Positions 11,641-25,100 of a DNA stretch of 64,000 nucleotides are shown here, one piece after another (within the stretch, counting starts at the first letter, position 1; the number at the start of each line of letters is the position of its first letter). Origin of the DNA: Lepisosteus oculatus (taxonomy: Eukaryota > Chordata > Actinopteri > Semionotiformes > Lepisosteidae); the NCBI RefSeq assembly GCF_040954835.1, contig NC_090698.1, positions 5,516,501 through 5,580,500 of the forward strand, written 5' to 3'. Under the pieces are notes generated by a model, which was not told where the DNA came from, did no database searches, and was given only the letters and a program-made list of their open reading frames with translations. Made by a program: the position numbers and the translations under genes.

Positions 11641-14600
11641 GTTGTGAATTGTGATTGAATCTTTTTTAATTTTCTTGCAAGCTCCTGCACTGTTTTCCCA
11701 GCTGTGATAATCCAGACAACAGTGTAGCTCATTGAGAGAAATTAACACGAGTGGTGGTCCCTGTTTTTCTTAATTCGCATCAAAGTTCAGAATTCTGGTA
11801 GGTATGAAAAGATAAATAAACTGGTTTCACTTACAACCCCGTTTTACCATCTTTTGTAAATTTGAGATCAGTATCACTTCATTCTTGTTCATTTGTGAAA
11901 GTGTTGTTTCTGTGCTTGTCAAGGCCTCACAAAGATTAAACGTATTATCAATTTGTATCATAAAGAAACAAAAAGGAAAATTGCGGATTCCTTTGTTAAC
12001 GATTCAAAGTGAAATGGCAGGAATTCACCACTGTCCTTAGGGAGAGTTGACAGTGAGCCTCCGTGCCTACTGTAGTCGCACAAACAGGGAAGAAAAGGCT
12101 GGGACTGTAGAAGCCCTTAGCAAAATCTAAAACCTTTACACCCGTTCAAATTAAAAAAGTAGCACTAAACAAAGTCACTAAGGGGATGTGGTTAGGTATA
12201 CAATGAATAACCCAGCTCTGTGTGGACACGTGGAGAAATAAGTTATCACACAGTGTTGCACAAATGGTGAAATGCACTTCTGTATCCTGTGGCTCACGAA
12301 TCACTGATAACATCTAGAACAGCAAAAAAGCATTTGAAATAGTCCTAGTGCATGTAAAATCCAATCCAATATTCAGCCCCGTCTGTCTCCATCAGAAAGA
12401 TCTGTGATACTAAACCAGGGCTGCTGCTGTTCTATAGCACAATAACACATTTATACTGTAGTGATGACAGGGGACTGAAGGACTGATTTCTGAACTGTCT
12501 GTTTACAGACTTAGGCATGTGTGTGTTATATGTTGAGAGACCATACTGGGGCATTTCTGGCAGTAGTCATGGTTGTGAGGAATTACTGTTCATTTTTGGC
12601 CCACAGGGACATGTCTGTTTTAGTTATGACAGTTATTCTTAAATTGCAAGAAGCAGCTTATGTAACTACAAATGAACTGATGCAACAAACAGTGGTGAGA
12701 ACCCTGCACCCAGGACTTTACAATTTGCAGTTTTCCTTGCTGACCTTTTGGACAGGATTTCCTTTTGTGCAGATTGTTAAGGAGTATTGTTATGACCGTG
12801 GACTGGATTCCACATTTCTCTTAGAATCATTGTCTTGATTGCTTTAAAGTTCTCGCAGTGCTCTGACCTGCCACTTACCCGTTTACAAATGCAGTCAGTC
12901 TGTCGGTCGGAGTTTGAAGTGCTGGTTGTGGCTTGACACCTTAACACTGTGGGGCTGTGCCTCATATGACCGAGAGACTTAAAAAGAGATAAACCCTTTG
13001 CCTGGTAAATGGAAACATTTTAACAATGTAAAACAATTACATGATGGGTCACAATTGCACAGTAAATGTTTAATAAAAAACCACTAAATACATACTGCAC
13101 AAAGAATCTTTAGGTACTTGTGTATTATTTTCTTTGGCGTTTAACACATTTCCAGCATCAGTTAAAATAATCCAAATTTCATGTACTGTACAATAATATT
13201 TTAATTAAGCAAGCCTTTCAGGTAAATTATATTGAGGATTACATTTACATGCTATGAAATTCAGAACGGCTACATTGGCTTGTAAGCTTATCCTAAAATT
13301 CTTAAGATCTTTAATTCTTTTGCCACATTCGAACACATCTATGGGTTTTACATTCTGCATTTGCAGGTCAGGGAAATTCCTGTGTTCCTAGTTTTAGCTC
13401 TAATATCTGTGTCCTTTACGAAGAAAAATAAATTGTAAATACAATTCCTCAGGATTCTTGCATTTCTTGGCGTAAATAAAAAAATGACAATTCCAGTTGC
13501 TTGTGATACTTTTGCAAATAATCCTCTCGCGTCAGAGGACAACAAAAACTAAACACAACTCTGACACCTCTCTAGCCCTTAAAGACCAGAGTTGACATGA
13601 TGTAGTGCTGCTGAATTAATCAGTGACTGACAAGCCTCTCCAGTCTTCAGCAACAAGTCAGTTTGCTGACGAAGGCAAACACCGCAGGAAAGGACCCGGT
13701 TTTAAGAAGTGGCTCAATTACAGACGGGCTGCTTTTCTTCACACCATACCCGGCGGTAGACCCCTATTACCCTGGACGAAAAGGTCAGCTTTTAAATAAA
13801 AACCACCTACCTGGAAGGAAGCAGTCTGCCGGAGTGATTCTGAGAATGCTGCTGTTCTGGATCAGAGACGAATGCGACTGTGCAGGACAGCACGAGGAAA
13901 GAGAAGTGACAGATAAGACTCCACTGCCCTTTCACAACATCAGCTTTCCTCACCAGAACAGCTCCTGAATGTGAGGCAGACCGGCTGCCCAGTCCAGCAG
14001 CTCACTTCGCGTCACCCCTTTCCTACAAACCCAACTTGTTTCAGCTCTTCACAAACTAATGTTACAAATGTATCGACCCCACTCATTACTATTTGCTTAG
14101 CAAATACCCTTGTGCCAGCTATACCAGCTCTTGCATTATCAAAGCTGTTTTTTCCCCAACTTTCAAGTTTAATTCATCAAAGGCAAGTGAATTCTTTGGG
14201 AGAAGAATGTTTCAAGTTGCTATGTTTAAAAATAATAATGGAGAGCTGCACGTACACGCACACACTTTTATTTCTTTTTCTGCGACTTGGGATATTTCAT
14301 CTTGGCCCCTGTTGCATGCACTCTCCAAAAAGACATATCTCTTCATGCCATAGCCGATGAACGGTTTTTAATAGCGGAAGTTCATCCTGCCACCTGACAG
14401 AAACACAACACGCAGCACACAGCCGTTTTAGTGTTTCAGAAATATTCATAACGCACTGGCATCTTTGGTCTAGAGTAGGAAGTCTGCAACCCCCGTACCT
14501 GGAGATCCTGAAGGGCTTTCTGGTTTTCAAAGTTTTCGCTCACAAAACCATTTCATGTTTAAAAGGTATCTACCGACACCGCCCCACAAACAACACTCCA

Positions 14601-16213
14601 TGACCTGCTCGCCAGAGATCTAGTGCAGTGGTTCCCAGCGTTGGTTCACGAGGAAGACAATGTCTGCTGGTTTCTCATCCAGCCACGTACTTTGTGACCC
14701 TACTAATTGTTCTTCTAATCTGTTTTCATTCTGGGGCACATTTAGAAATTTGCCTTCAGCTCTTGAATGGTTGAGTGGGATCTGCAGCAGGAAATCAAGC
14801 CTGTAATTCAGAAGTGCTTTCATTCGGTTGGGTGTCTTGCCTAGAATGTGGCCGACCGGCTGACTGCAGAAGGGAAAACGCTCTTTGTAGGAGGGACAAT
14901 TAGTAAGACCTGTTTACAACGACAGGGAAGTTGAGGATAGAGTCCGCCACGTTCTGCACACTGCTGTTTTTGGACACGCGGTCCTTGAAATAAGGCATTT
15001 TTGACACTCAGGATGGACTGAAGACACAAGTAGAATAGTATAAACAGCCCAGCTGATCAATGAGGTCATCGGTTAGCACTGGTGATTTGAAGCTCAGCTG
15101 GAATGAAACTGGCAAGGACAGTGTTCCTCCTGGACCAGGCTTGGTACTCACTGGTATTGAGCTCTTTAAAGGAGACTGAACAAACCCTGCCAGTTGCATT
15201 TTTCAGTTTTTCTACTTTGTTTGGTTTAAAGCAACAGAGCTCAGTTCTTACAAGGCAACTTGTTCTGATGCAGCAGTTACAGGACATAGACCTAAAACTG
15301 AATGTACCAGTGGCAAAAGATGCAAGAGGGGAGGTTTTGTACTGAGCCCGGCCATATGAAATTGATAAGCTTCCGTTAAACCACACTGGATGATTTCCAG
15401 TTCCCAGTTGTTCTCCCACTGTTGTACACGTTGGTGTTCAATCTGAGCAGGTCTCTGCACGCTGTTGTCTGAATCACCCGCAGATGTGTGTGCCTGCTCC
15501 ATTATGTGCTTGGTGTTGTGGTTTGTTCCAATATGGCAGGGCTGAGAATGTGTACACTGTCTAAGATATTCAGGCTGGAAGATGAGCAGCTGGGAAACAG
15601 GGGTGCAGCATGCTGGTTGACAAATACGCCAGTTCTGTGCCAACAGGTAAGCATTTTAAAACAGGTAAACCCCCCTCACCACCCTGAGTTAGAAAAACAA
15701 CTTCCCCTTCCACTAAAAACTCAGAACACGTGCATCTGACGAGCCTCATCATATACATCCGTTTTAATTGACATGACGTCACTTCGGGAGTTCTAACACA
15801 CTATCACTACAGCTGCAGCTTTCTAGTCTCGGACGCTCAGCTTTAACTGTGTAACTATGTACAATATATATTTTTAATATATTAAATCTTTTTTTTCCCC
15901 CCTTTAGATATTTAATACATCTAATCCTTTGCATATGTACAATATAAATTACTAGAGTCTGTATGTTAAAATAAATAAGATACAACAGTCGTGGCTTCGA
16001 AGTGTTTCACAAAAGGGAGTCCCCCCCCTTGCCCAGCCCTGGTGTCCACAGAAGAACGGTGTCACACTCGTCCCTTCCCCTGGGAGAGAGGGAGGGGGGA
16101 GAGAGGGAGAAGCAACACTCTGGCGAACTGGCAAGTCTGTAGTCCTTCAGTTAATGGGCGAGAGTCCGTCACAGGCTCTATGGCAAACCGAGAGACGAAG
16201 GTGTCCACCAGAG

Positions 16214-16261
16214 CTATACCACCGTCCCACTGGGCGAGCTGCCGTTCTGTGCCGTCAAGCT
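16214..16261 (-). CDS. dmwd: dmwd terminal exon (SSPSGTVV end)
   Basis: A short phase-0 exon after a long pyrimidine tract (tttttttcccctccatccgcag). It encodes SLTAQNGSSPSGTVV and a stop. The last eight residues match the C-terminus of human DMWD, which supports this splice although the exon is only 48 nt. Confidence 0.88.
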   Translation of the reverse strand, partial: SLTAQNGSSPSGTVV

Positions 16262-19200
16262 CTGCGGATGGAGGGGAAAAAAAACCAAGATGAGTACAGT
16301 TAACAGGCTGCAGGATCCGGTTCATCATAAATATAGCCGAAAGGCACCAGGCTGCAGTTTAACTGCAATACAGCCGAAAGGCACCAATTTGAATGTGGGT
16401 CTTGTCTTTGCATGCATGCTATAAAGATTCCCACAAATTAAGTTCCCTTAAAGTGAAAAAAGTTACTTGATGGTCTTCCGAATTCATTTTCCAAATACAA
16501 TGTTGTTCTTTTTCCAACTGGTAGACTCTCTTCACCAAATAATGCAGTGCAATCCAGTGTAAGTAAGAGACAATGCTTTAGCGTACTCATTCGGCCTGCC
16601 ACTGTGACGTCTGTATGTGTGCGTTTACTCCTGCCTTACGGCTTTCTGAAGGGAGCTGCCGCCTGAATGGTAAATGAGCAGGGAGCCGGAAAGCATCCGA
16701 ACGCCCTCTGATTCAAACGCTGAGTCATTCAGGGCTCAGCTGCAAGGACAAGCAGGACACACTGTGGCTCTGTGGCACGATCAGGGTCACAGACACCTGC
16801 AGCACTCGCTTGGAGGGCGAACCCAAGGTCGTTCCTTGACGTTTTGTGAGCTGGGCAAGGCACAGGCACACCTATTCCGTCGCTGCTTTTGTGCACAAAG
16901 CACACGGGCCTCTGCCGAGGGATTCTGTTTTCAAGCAGGGCCCAGCCCAACCCAACCAGCGACCTGGCCGGGTAGTACTCACAGCTTTCCCGGGCCGCGC
17001 CCAGGTGCATATCAGCCCCTCCTGGCAGGCGGTGATGATGCAGTCGTCCATGAACATGAGCACGGTCAGGCGCTCGTGGGCGATCTTCTTGCACACCAGC
17101 GGCTCGAGCAGGGGCACCTCGTTCATGCGCGGGCACAGCGTGGTGCCCAGCACCTTGGCGGCGTCCAGGCGCTGGCTCCGCGGCACCACGTTGATCTTGT
17201 CGTTGCTCTTGCTGATGTTGCCCAGGCTGTGGTAGCGCTTGTGCTCTTTCTCGCCGCCGCCGGAGGAGGAGGAGGAGGAGCCCCCTGACCCGCCGCCGGA
17301 TTTGTCCGACTTCCTCTCCTGCAGGGAGAGCGTGGCGAAGCGGCCGATGCTGAAGGGGGCCCCCCCTGCCCCCCCTGCCCCCCCGCCGCCGCCGCCCCCC
17401 ACGTCCGAGGAGGCCGGACTTTTCGAGGCGTTGGTCACAGCCGGGTGGGGGAGGGAGTTCGAGCGGGAGAGGGAGCGGGGCAGGTGGTGATGTCCATGCC
17501 CGGCGGGGGCATCGCTGTTGCCCCCGCCCCCTAGGTTGCTGCCCCCGCTGGCGGAGGGTGGAATGACGGAGTTGAAGGTGTTGGTCAGGGTGCGGGCGCG
17601 GGAGAGAGGGAGGCGGGGGTACAGCACGTCCTCCGTCAGGTCCCACAGGCAAAACTGGGTGTCCTGCCCTACGGACCCGAAGCGGTACGTGACCGAGGGG
17701 CCCCCGCCTTTGGAGCTGTGCCTGGAGAGCCGGGACAGCGTGCTGCTGGTGCGCACCCTCCCGAAGTGCGCGGCCTCCTGCACGTCCTCCTCGCTCCCGC
17801 TGAGCTCCCCGCGCTCCCCCTCCTCCAGGCTGGTGGTGAAGGGGTCGAAGGCCACCACGTTCACCCAGGACTTGTGCCCGTGGCCCCTGGCGATCACGCG
17901 GCCCTCGGCGAAGGACCACACGGTCACCAGGTCGTCCTCCCCCCCCGTGGCCAAGTACTTCCCATCGGGGCTCCAGGAGACGCACAGCAGCCCCCCGAAG
18001 TAGCTCTTCATCACGCCCTGCAGCTCCATGGAGTCGAAGTGGAAGACCCGCAGGCAGCCGTCCTGCCCCACGCAGGCCAGGTGGCCGCCGTCTGGCGAGA
18101 AGGCGAACTCGTTCAGCCCCCCCTCGCCCACCGTCCAGCGCAGCAGCGGGTTGCGGGGGGCCTTCGCCTTGCAGGCGTAGACGGCGAAGCCGTCGCCCTG
18201 CCGCAGCAGGGAGTACTGGGGGGCCGCGGTGCCGCAGGGGTGCTCCACGTTGTAGAGGTAGAGGTGCCCGCTGGCGTGCGAGGCCAGGAAGAGGTTCTCC
18301 GACTTGGGCAGCCACTTCAGGCACGTCACCTTGGACTTGTCGATCAGCCTCTGGGGGAGGAGGGGGGGGAAAAGAGGGGTCAGACGTCAACGCGGGGAAG
18401 GGCAAAGACTCCCATGAGTCAACCAAGAAAGCCTGCTGTCCCCCAGGGGAAAGCAGAGCCAGACAAACTTCTCCCCCCACCCCTACTGAGATGGTGGTAT
18501 CTGCAGACTTCTCGGCGCCCGCCGGCAGAGCAACCGTCGGGTCTCTCGCCGACGTCACTCAACTCACGGGGGCAGGAGTCCCCGTGCGGATCGGGGGGCC
18601 CAGGCAGCCCAGGCGGCCCTACCAGCTGTGCGCCGCGGGCCGTGACGCAACTTGCCGAGCGTTCCCGGATGGCGGCTGCCGGAGCAGGGAAAGCAACGGA
18701 CTGGCGCCCGCCCGCCCGCCAAGAGGAACAGAAAAGTGCCGAGAGGTCAGCGGACCACACCTCCTCGTTGAAGAGCTTGCTGGTCTCCTTCTTGATGGGG
18801 TCCAGGTACTGCACCTGCCCGGCAGAGAAGCCCACGATGAGCGACACGCTGTCCGCCGTGGCCGAGTACTGGTTGAAATCGTGACACGTGGGCTGGGTGC
18901 CCTTGTAGATGCGCTTGTCGATGGGCTTGCTGAGGTCCACCGCCTGGAAGACAGGAGTGACGGGGGGGGATACCACACGAGCTGTAATCAGACGGCAACA
19001 ACGCAGCACCCCGAAATCTACAGTAACTTTACAGCCTATCGGAGTCCGCACTCTGAGTGACAACAATGGTCACAACATAATCTCTAATGGATTTAGACAT
19101 CAAAGCCAGCCAGAGTCATGCCAATGATGTCACACGGAGGGGATCACTCAGGCAATAGCTGCTCTTGTTGAAAGCCATTAGGCTATTAAGTCAGACATGT

Positions 19201-19927
19201 TCCAAAACTGCAGTTCCTCAAACCTGCTTACTGGTGGTTTGGGCGATTTAAAAAAACATGTCTGAAATAGAACCTTCGGTTCTAAAATGCCCAGTGCTTG
19301 AATGGATTTTTTTACTTCTGAGAGATGGTGCAAGGACAAAATACCGCGGTAAAGGATCGGTGCGAGTTCAGTTTATTTGATTTTCAAATCAGGATAAGCA
19401 ACGACCAGGGAAAAAAAATAAACAAATACCAGGCTTTGCAAGATTTTACCTTGTTTTATACCTTGTTCCACTAGAGGGTGCTCAATGCAGATACATAGTT
19501 CTGTATAATCAGACCACTGCAGTTGGGTACTTATGACGGGTTGAACGCATTCTTCTTTTCTCACTTAGCAGCACAACTTTACAAGGCAAGGTCTGGCTGA
19601 GACAAAATACAGAAGGGAGCAAACAAGTCTCATCTAACCCACTTTATGGGGGGCGGAGTGGTGGCTCTGTGGCTGAGGATCTGCGCCTGTGGCTGGTAGG
19701 TTGCTGGTTCGAATCCCGTGGCCGGCAGAGGAATCCTACTCCGTTGGGCCCCTGAGCGAGGCCCTTCACCCCAGCTGCTCCAGGGGCGCCGTATAAATGG
19801 CTGACCCTGCACTCTGACCCCCAGCTTCTCTCCCTGTCTGTGTGTCTCATGGAGAGCAGGCTGGGGTATGCAAAAAGATAATTCCTAATGCAAGAAATTG
19901 TAAAGGGTTAATAAAGTGATGTTGTTG

Positions 19928-19970
<43 letters not shown>

Positions 19971-22116
19971 TGTCAACTGTCACACAGGTTAAAGAAATAA
20001 GCAGCTGGCATTAAAAGGGGCAACAGGAACAGAATCAGAAACAATGATGTCACAGAATTGGGTTCTAGACCGCATTTTCTGCAAGACATTTTTAACCAAC
20101 CTTACCAGTACAAGAGTTCAAGTAATAAGTTTATTCCATTGATTCCAGTACAAGAGTTGCTTTCTAATGGGTTTAGTAAAAGAGAGCAGCGTTTTTTTAA
20201 AGACGCTGATTCTTGTAAAGGGCTGATTAGGTCACTTAACGAGCACCTCCTGCTTGATTATCGATTTTCTGAGAGCACCTCTGATTAAAGACCATGCCTT
20301 TCAGAGCTTCACTGACCCCAGGTTTTAGGGCAAGCCCGATCAGAGCACCAGGCTCAGCACTTTCCCAGTCACTGCAGCCTGGGTCTCTCCCAGCTTCCCC
20401 AGAAACAGGCTCCTTCTAACAGCTCTTCAGATATGAAAAGCAGTTCTCTTGCAGGCTAGCAGGCCCATATGCACGTCACCAGTCTTGTACAAACTGGACT
20501 AATGTTGAACAAAAGCGAATGTTCCAGTTTGATTTTAGCTCCATGTGTCTGTGCCTGCAAACCAAAGGCAACAAGCATGAAGCATTCAGAACGCGTTGCC
20601 TGTACCCCCAAAAGAAATGCCCCCCGCGTTCAAAACGCAAAGCAACAGGCACTCAATGACAATACCCTCGCAGGTATCAACAAACACCGTGCTGTTCATG
20701 TGTCGTCCGCAGCTCTGAACTCACAATTGCTGTTTATCCACTTTCAAGGAGGAGATGGGTACGGGCTCTGTGTCCACACACGCACGTACTCAGTTGAGCT
20801 AAGTATGAAAATGCAATGCAGTATGCCAGTTAATCCAGGAATAACAAACTGAACACATTCCTGTTCTCAACGCACCCAAGAGCGCCCTCTAGCGGCACCC
20901 TGTTTGCAAGAGAGCTACGTTCCCACCAATGAGAAACACCCAAATACGAACCAGTATGTGGAGGCACTGTCAAAGTATAAAGTATACGTTATTTCTGCCT
21001 TAATTATAAATCCTTTCGCCTGCAATGCAATTGTCTATTGTTGCGACTCTTCCCAAATATATGACAATTCTCACACATCCTTCAACTTAAAAATAGATTA
21101 CCGATACTACAGGGCCCCGAACAGGATGCGAATTTTGCAATACGGAGCTTGAACGCGTGAGAGAATCCGACTGGGGGAATTGCTGGCTCTGCAGGCGTGA
21201 ACGCCAATCGGTATTCTGGTACTGCACTGCCGGTGTACTGAATTAATGAAAGCAAACTTCTGAACACACAGTGCGTGTTACACTGGAAAGGCTCCCTCGC
21301 AGTTAAAATGAACCCCGTCTGTGGGGAGAAGAGGGCACTGCTCTCTCTGGCACGGTCCCCGACACAGAGAATGAATCGGGCGACAGCTGCTGCAGATGTG
21401 ACCGCCAGCGGCTGTTGGACCTCACCAGACAGAAACACCTTGAAACAGCAACACGATTTACCGAAAACCCCCCAACACTTGCTTTTCTTCATATAAACAT
21501 GCACGGGGGAAAAAATCGTTCTTGTCCAATGGAAGCAGTCCGTGGGACATAGCGCTTAACCTGCAGAAACTGGGCGAAAACGCCCCCTAACCCAAAGCAT
21601 TGTAAATTATACTCATCAGACCAGGAGTTTCAAAAGCATTTTCCGTCACGTTCAATCCGTAACGCTGCCTGAATTCCTTTGCCTCCTTTTTAGCGTGTTT
21701 TGTCTCAAACAATATTATGATATTACCTTCTTGATGTTAGTGTAGGTGTAGAAATAAAGTTCCCTGCCAATATTGAAGCACACTCGTTCGGACTCCTCGC
21801 TCGGGTCTTCCGGCTGCAGCTTCACCATGGAGACCCGGACCGGAGGCAGGAAGCCGGCCGCCGAGGTGGAGGCGGCTGAGGCGGCGGCGGCGGACGAGCC
21901 TGCCCCGGGCCCGGGGACCGGAGCCCCTCCGCCCCCACCGGGGATCGCGCCCGGCCCGGCCCCGGGACCTGCTGCCGACCCGGCGGAAGGTCCCCGGGGT
22001 AGCCCGCCCCGCTGCTGGGAATCCGAGAGGGTGAGCAGTTTGTAAAAACCCTCCCTTGTCCGGAACTGGGATTTAATCTCATTGATATCCTTTAGAGCAC
22101 CTCCATCACCGGCCAT
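16214..22116 (-). CDS. dmwd: DMWD (dystrophia myotonica WD-repeat protein, WDR20 family), complete, 662 aa
   Basis: Exons in coding order: 21727-22116, 18761-18943, 16983-18350, 16214-16261, all in phase. The product is a WD40 beta-propeller protein. Its paralog WDR20 is an activating partner of the deubiquitinases USP12 and USP46, and a similar scaffold role for DMWD is inferred. The N-terminus has INEIKSQFRTREGFYKLL, then a Gly/Pro/Ala-rich stretch, then RVCFNIGRELYFY. Residues 131-191 hold DLSKPIDKRIYKGTQPTCHD and VGFSAGQVQYLD. The long third exon has the WD blocks (LNEFAFSPDGGHLACVGQDG, SWSPDGKYLATGGEDDLVTV, GHGHKSWVNVVAFDP, FGSVGQDTQFCLWDL). A low-complexity Gly/Ser loop precedes KEHKRYHSLGNIS and LICTWARPGKA, and the protein ends NGSSPSGTVV. 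FSIGRFATLSLQER and AGQVQYLD favour DMWD over WDR20. Length matches human DMWD (about 674). Confidence 0.95.
16983..18350 (-). CDS. dmwd: dmwd exon 3 (WD repeats and Gly/Ser loop)
   Basis: A 1,368-nt exon encoding residues 192-647, starting RLIDKSKVTCLKWLPKSENLF. It holds most WD repeats. A glycine run and a serine run (around 17240-17410) sit between propeller blades and are less conserved in the family. The exon is strongly G+C-rich, so long spurious open frames appear on the opposite strand. Confidence 0.95.
18761..18943 (-). CDS. dmwd: dmwd exon 2 (start of the WD propeller)
   Basis: A 183-nt phase-0 exon encoding residues 131-191, from AVDLSKPIDKRIYKG to KKETSKLFNEE. This is the most conserved block of the DMWD/WDR20 family. 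The acceptor follows a ctgtcttccag tract and the donor is GAGGAG|gtgtgg. Confidence 0.95.
19648..19969 (+). mobile_element. tRNA-derived SINE (family A), copy 1
   Basis: Lies in dmwd intron 1. A tRNA-like head is visible: an A-box-like tggctgaggatctg and a B-box ggttcgaatccc. A body follows (cctactccgttgggcccctg; gctgctccaggggcgccgta), then an (GTT/ATT)n tail. The orientation is antisense to dmwd. Five further copies are at 29210, 41303, 48811, 49463 and 63646. Confidence 0.9.
21727..22116 (-). CDS. dmwd: dmwd exon 1 (start codon and Gly/Pro-rich N-terminus)
   Basis: Encodes residues 1-130. The ATG at 22116 gives MAGDGGALKDINEIK, which aligns with the WDR20 start (MATEGG...NEIK). A second in-frame ATG lies 15 nt upstream at 22131 (MFVLK), so a five-residue extension is possible. 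The exon is very rich in G+C and CpG and codes for runs of Gly, Pro and Ala. With the flank to about 22150 it looks like part of a CpG island and marks the likely promoter. The donor reads AAGAAG|gtaata. Confidence 0.92.
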
Positions 22117-25100
22117 CTTTAATACAAACACACCGCACAGGAAGCGTAGCCCGTGACCTGGAAATAATACCGCAGCGCCAGCCCTAAAAGAGGCATCGAT
22201 GGCCGTAGTTTGCGCTTGTGAGGGTGTGTTGTAGTGTCTAGTTATTTACAGCGCCCTCAACGAGAACAACGTCTGTATGTCTTTACCAGTGCATTCCAGA
22301 TTATTTCCCGATCAGGAATACTCCTGTTTTATCAGCCTTGCGCTTTTTCTGTCGATACAGTAACCATTCGTGTCTCGGCGAGGTATTGATGCTCACCAAT
22401 CGGAGTTTACAAAGCTGACGAGCGGTTCTGAAGGGATCACAAAGCAACGGCGCCAGCTAACGATATTTCTAGGTGACTTGCTTGCATGTGCGTTACAGGA
22501 GAAAAAACAAAAGGTTGCGCTAGGTTCTCCAGCTCCGAATGATACAGTGGGACATGTGTTCCGTTTGCTGTCTGCACACAGGCCACACACAGGCACATCT
22601 GGGCGGTCATCCCCCCCTTGCTCCAGATGTTTTCCCAGCTGTTGTTCAGTTAAATGAACACACACCTCTGCACACCTGGCTTGGGGGGAGTCTGAGGGCG
22701 CTGTCCGGCAGAATTTAGTATTTGACCAGTTGCTCAGGCAAGGACAAAACGAACCTGCATAATTAAGAGGTTTCAGGAATCCTTTATTTTCTCAAAAAAT
22801 CGGTCCCTCGGGATCAGCTCTGTGAGGTGTGTGTAGCAATTACAGGTTGCAGTATATTCCTGGGATTAATATTGCAGGAATGGTCCAGATTATTAGTGGT
22901 TTCTTTTTGGGATGGTGGTATCTGTAGAGATAATTCCATACCAGGGTGAGAACGACAGAACATAGGAAACATTACTGTAGTTCGTTTCAAGAAAAACTTT
23001 TCACCCCCACACCCAACCTTGTGCAACACGCTCTGTTCGACGCTCTGTTGAAGGGAATTTCCACTTCTGATCTCTCAGCGGGACAGTGGTTCGCGATGCT
23101 TCTCTTTCCGCACTGGGGTCCTGGGTTCAGCTCCAGACCGGGGTGCTGTCTGTGTGGAGTCTGCATGTTCTCCCCATGTTCTTGTGAGTTTCCTCCAGGT
23201 GCTCCGTTTTCCTCCACATTGCAAAGACGTACTGGTAGGTAAATGGGCTCCTGGTCAAACTGGCCTTTGGTGTGAGTGTATGCGAGTGCGTGTGTGTCCT
23301 GTGATGGACTGGTGTCCCATCCAGGGCGTACCCACCCTTGAGCTCATTGCTTCCTGGGTCAGAATCTGGCTCCCCCGTGACCCTGATTGGGATAAAGCAG
23401 CTTGAAAATGTTTAGAATATAGAATGATAGGAATAGGAATGATAGAATCCTATAATTGTCAGTACCTTTACTTATACTCATTACATGTTTATTCTGAGAT
23501 CCGGGCTCTTACTGACCTCTTGAAAAGGGGATCTGCAAACAAGAACGTGTTAAGACCTGCTGATCAAAAACGGAGGGCAGTCCTGCCAACAAAGGATTTT
23601 TTTCACCGTCCACATTCCGGTATCTGGTATTATATGTGCCTCAGGCTCGTGTTTTCCTTCCATTAAATCACCAAGTTAAAATTATTTAATTCTAAAAATA
23701 AAACCCAGACCAAGTTCTGAAATATTCGTTGTCCTGAAAGTCCTGATCCAGTAGGTTTTTAGGGGTCACCCTGGACCCTCGTGTGAGCTGTTTCAGGATG
23801 AGGCTCTGCACTTCGGGAAGGAGCATGTTCAGTTTAGTCAGGAGTGGGGGCTGAGGTGTTCGTTGCAAAGGACTCCCAGGTGCCTTTACATCATGGGAAA
23901 GGTGACTTCAGGGTGACCAAGAGAACGTGCTGCTCCGGGGCCGTGCCTGGCAGGGAGCTGGACTGTTGGGGATGTCCTAACTCAGGGGAAAAAACTGTGG
24001 GCTATGGCTATATTTAGTCATGCTGTATTAGTAATGCTCTGTGTGCAGGTTTATGTGGTACTGTACCACTGTACCACCTGTTATTAATAGTTAGTATCCT
24101 GTGGCCAGCTCCTGGTTCAGATAGAAATATTATTATATTGCTTCACATTCAAGCCTTTTTATTTCTTCTCACTGTCTGGGGGTAGTGACAGGTCGCTGTG
24201 AACAGATCAGGTACAGATCCCGACGGTTTTTGTTTTTTTTCTTCCATCCTACGATATTTGATCGAGCAAAGACGAGGGAGGAGGATATGTTCTGTGTCAA
24301 CCCGTGCTGTAAAGAGACAACCGCATGGAATGACAAAACCGTATTTGTAAGCCAGACGCGTTGCTGATCTAATGACAAAAAAGACGTGATACCACTAAAC
24401 CACTTCAGGCAAAGTCTCAGCCCTGTGTAACCTGTGTGAGTAGGCAAGAAAAGGCAGGCCGCAAATCACTCTAGAACACATTTCATAAATTATTTACTTT
24501 CTAAAAAAGCACTTCTTAACGTGAACATTTACAGATTCCACTGTAAAAAGCCTCACAGGATTGAAATGTACAGTAGAACTACATTCACACTTCATCCAAG
24601 CGTCAGCAGAGTCCAGGGGCTGTCACATGACTTTCACATTGCTCCTGTTGCCCGCCGGCGTCTGGTCAGGTGACCTCCCCGCGTGCCTCGGGAGAGTGTG
24701 TGCGTGACTGTGAGTGCAGCAGTGGCTGAATGGGTGCGTGTGCCTGTCGATGATTTGTCCCGCGGTGTTTTAGTTAAGGATGCCTGTGTTTGAATGGAAG
24801 CAGTTGTGCATACCGGCCTGACTAATCCCCGGGTTCACATTGCCAGCGGTCTAAACAAACGTCCGACAACACCAACTGTCAGACACAATGGTTACGTTTT
24901 GTCTTACGGAGATAGAATTTACATTTTGTGAAATTGAATACCAGCCTGCTAGTACAACATGCTGTCCCTCACTAAGGAGCGTGTGATAAACCCTAGTAAT
25001 ACAATACAAGGATGGTATGCAATCAAGAGAACTGATTGGACTGATTCAGTTGTTGAACAGTGAAAAGATTGTTTGCAGGTAGGGATGTTTAATATTATTG

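Larger units (their letters stand above)
9142..16213. other. Intergenic region between the sterol-reductase-like gene and dmwd
   Basis: No supported coding exon. It contains the upstream flank and any noncoding first exon of the sterol-reductase-like gene, the SINE and LINE relics listed separately, and the dmwd 3'UTR at its right end. Short open frames here (for example near 12521-12838) show no family motif. Confidence 0.6.

Noticed and set aside
12521-12838. 105-codon plus-strand open frame in the intergenic region
   Set aside because: No family motif, no splice or promoter context, and in AT-rich DNA with relic repeats nearby.
17718-18884. 388-codon plus-strand open frame
   Set aside because: It lies antisense to dmwd exons 2 and 3 and runs across a dmwd intron. 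It is a by-product of the high G+C content and has no domain.
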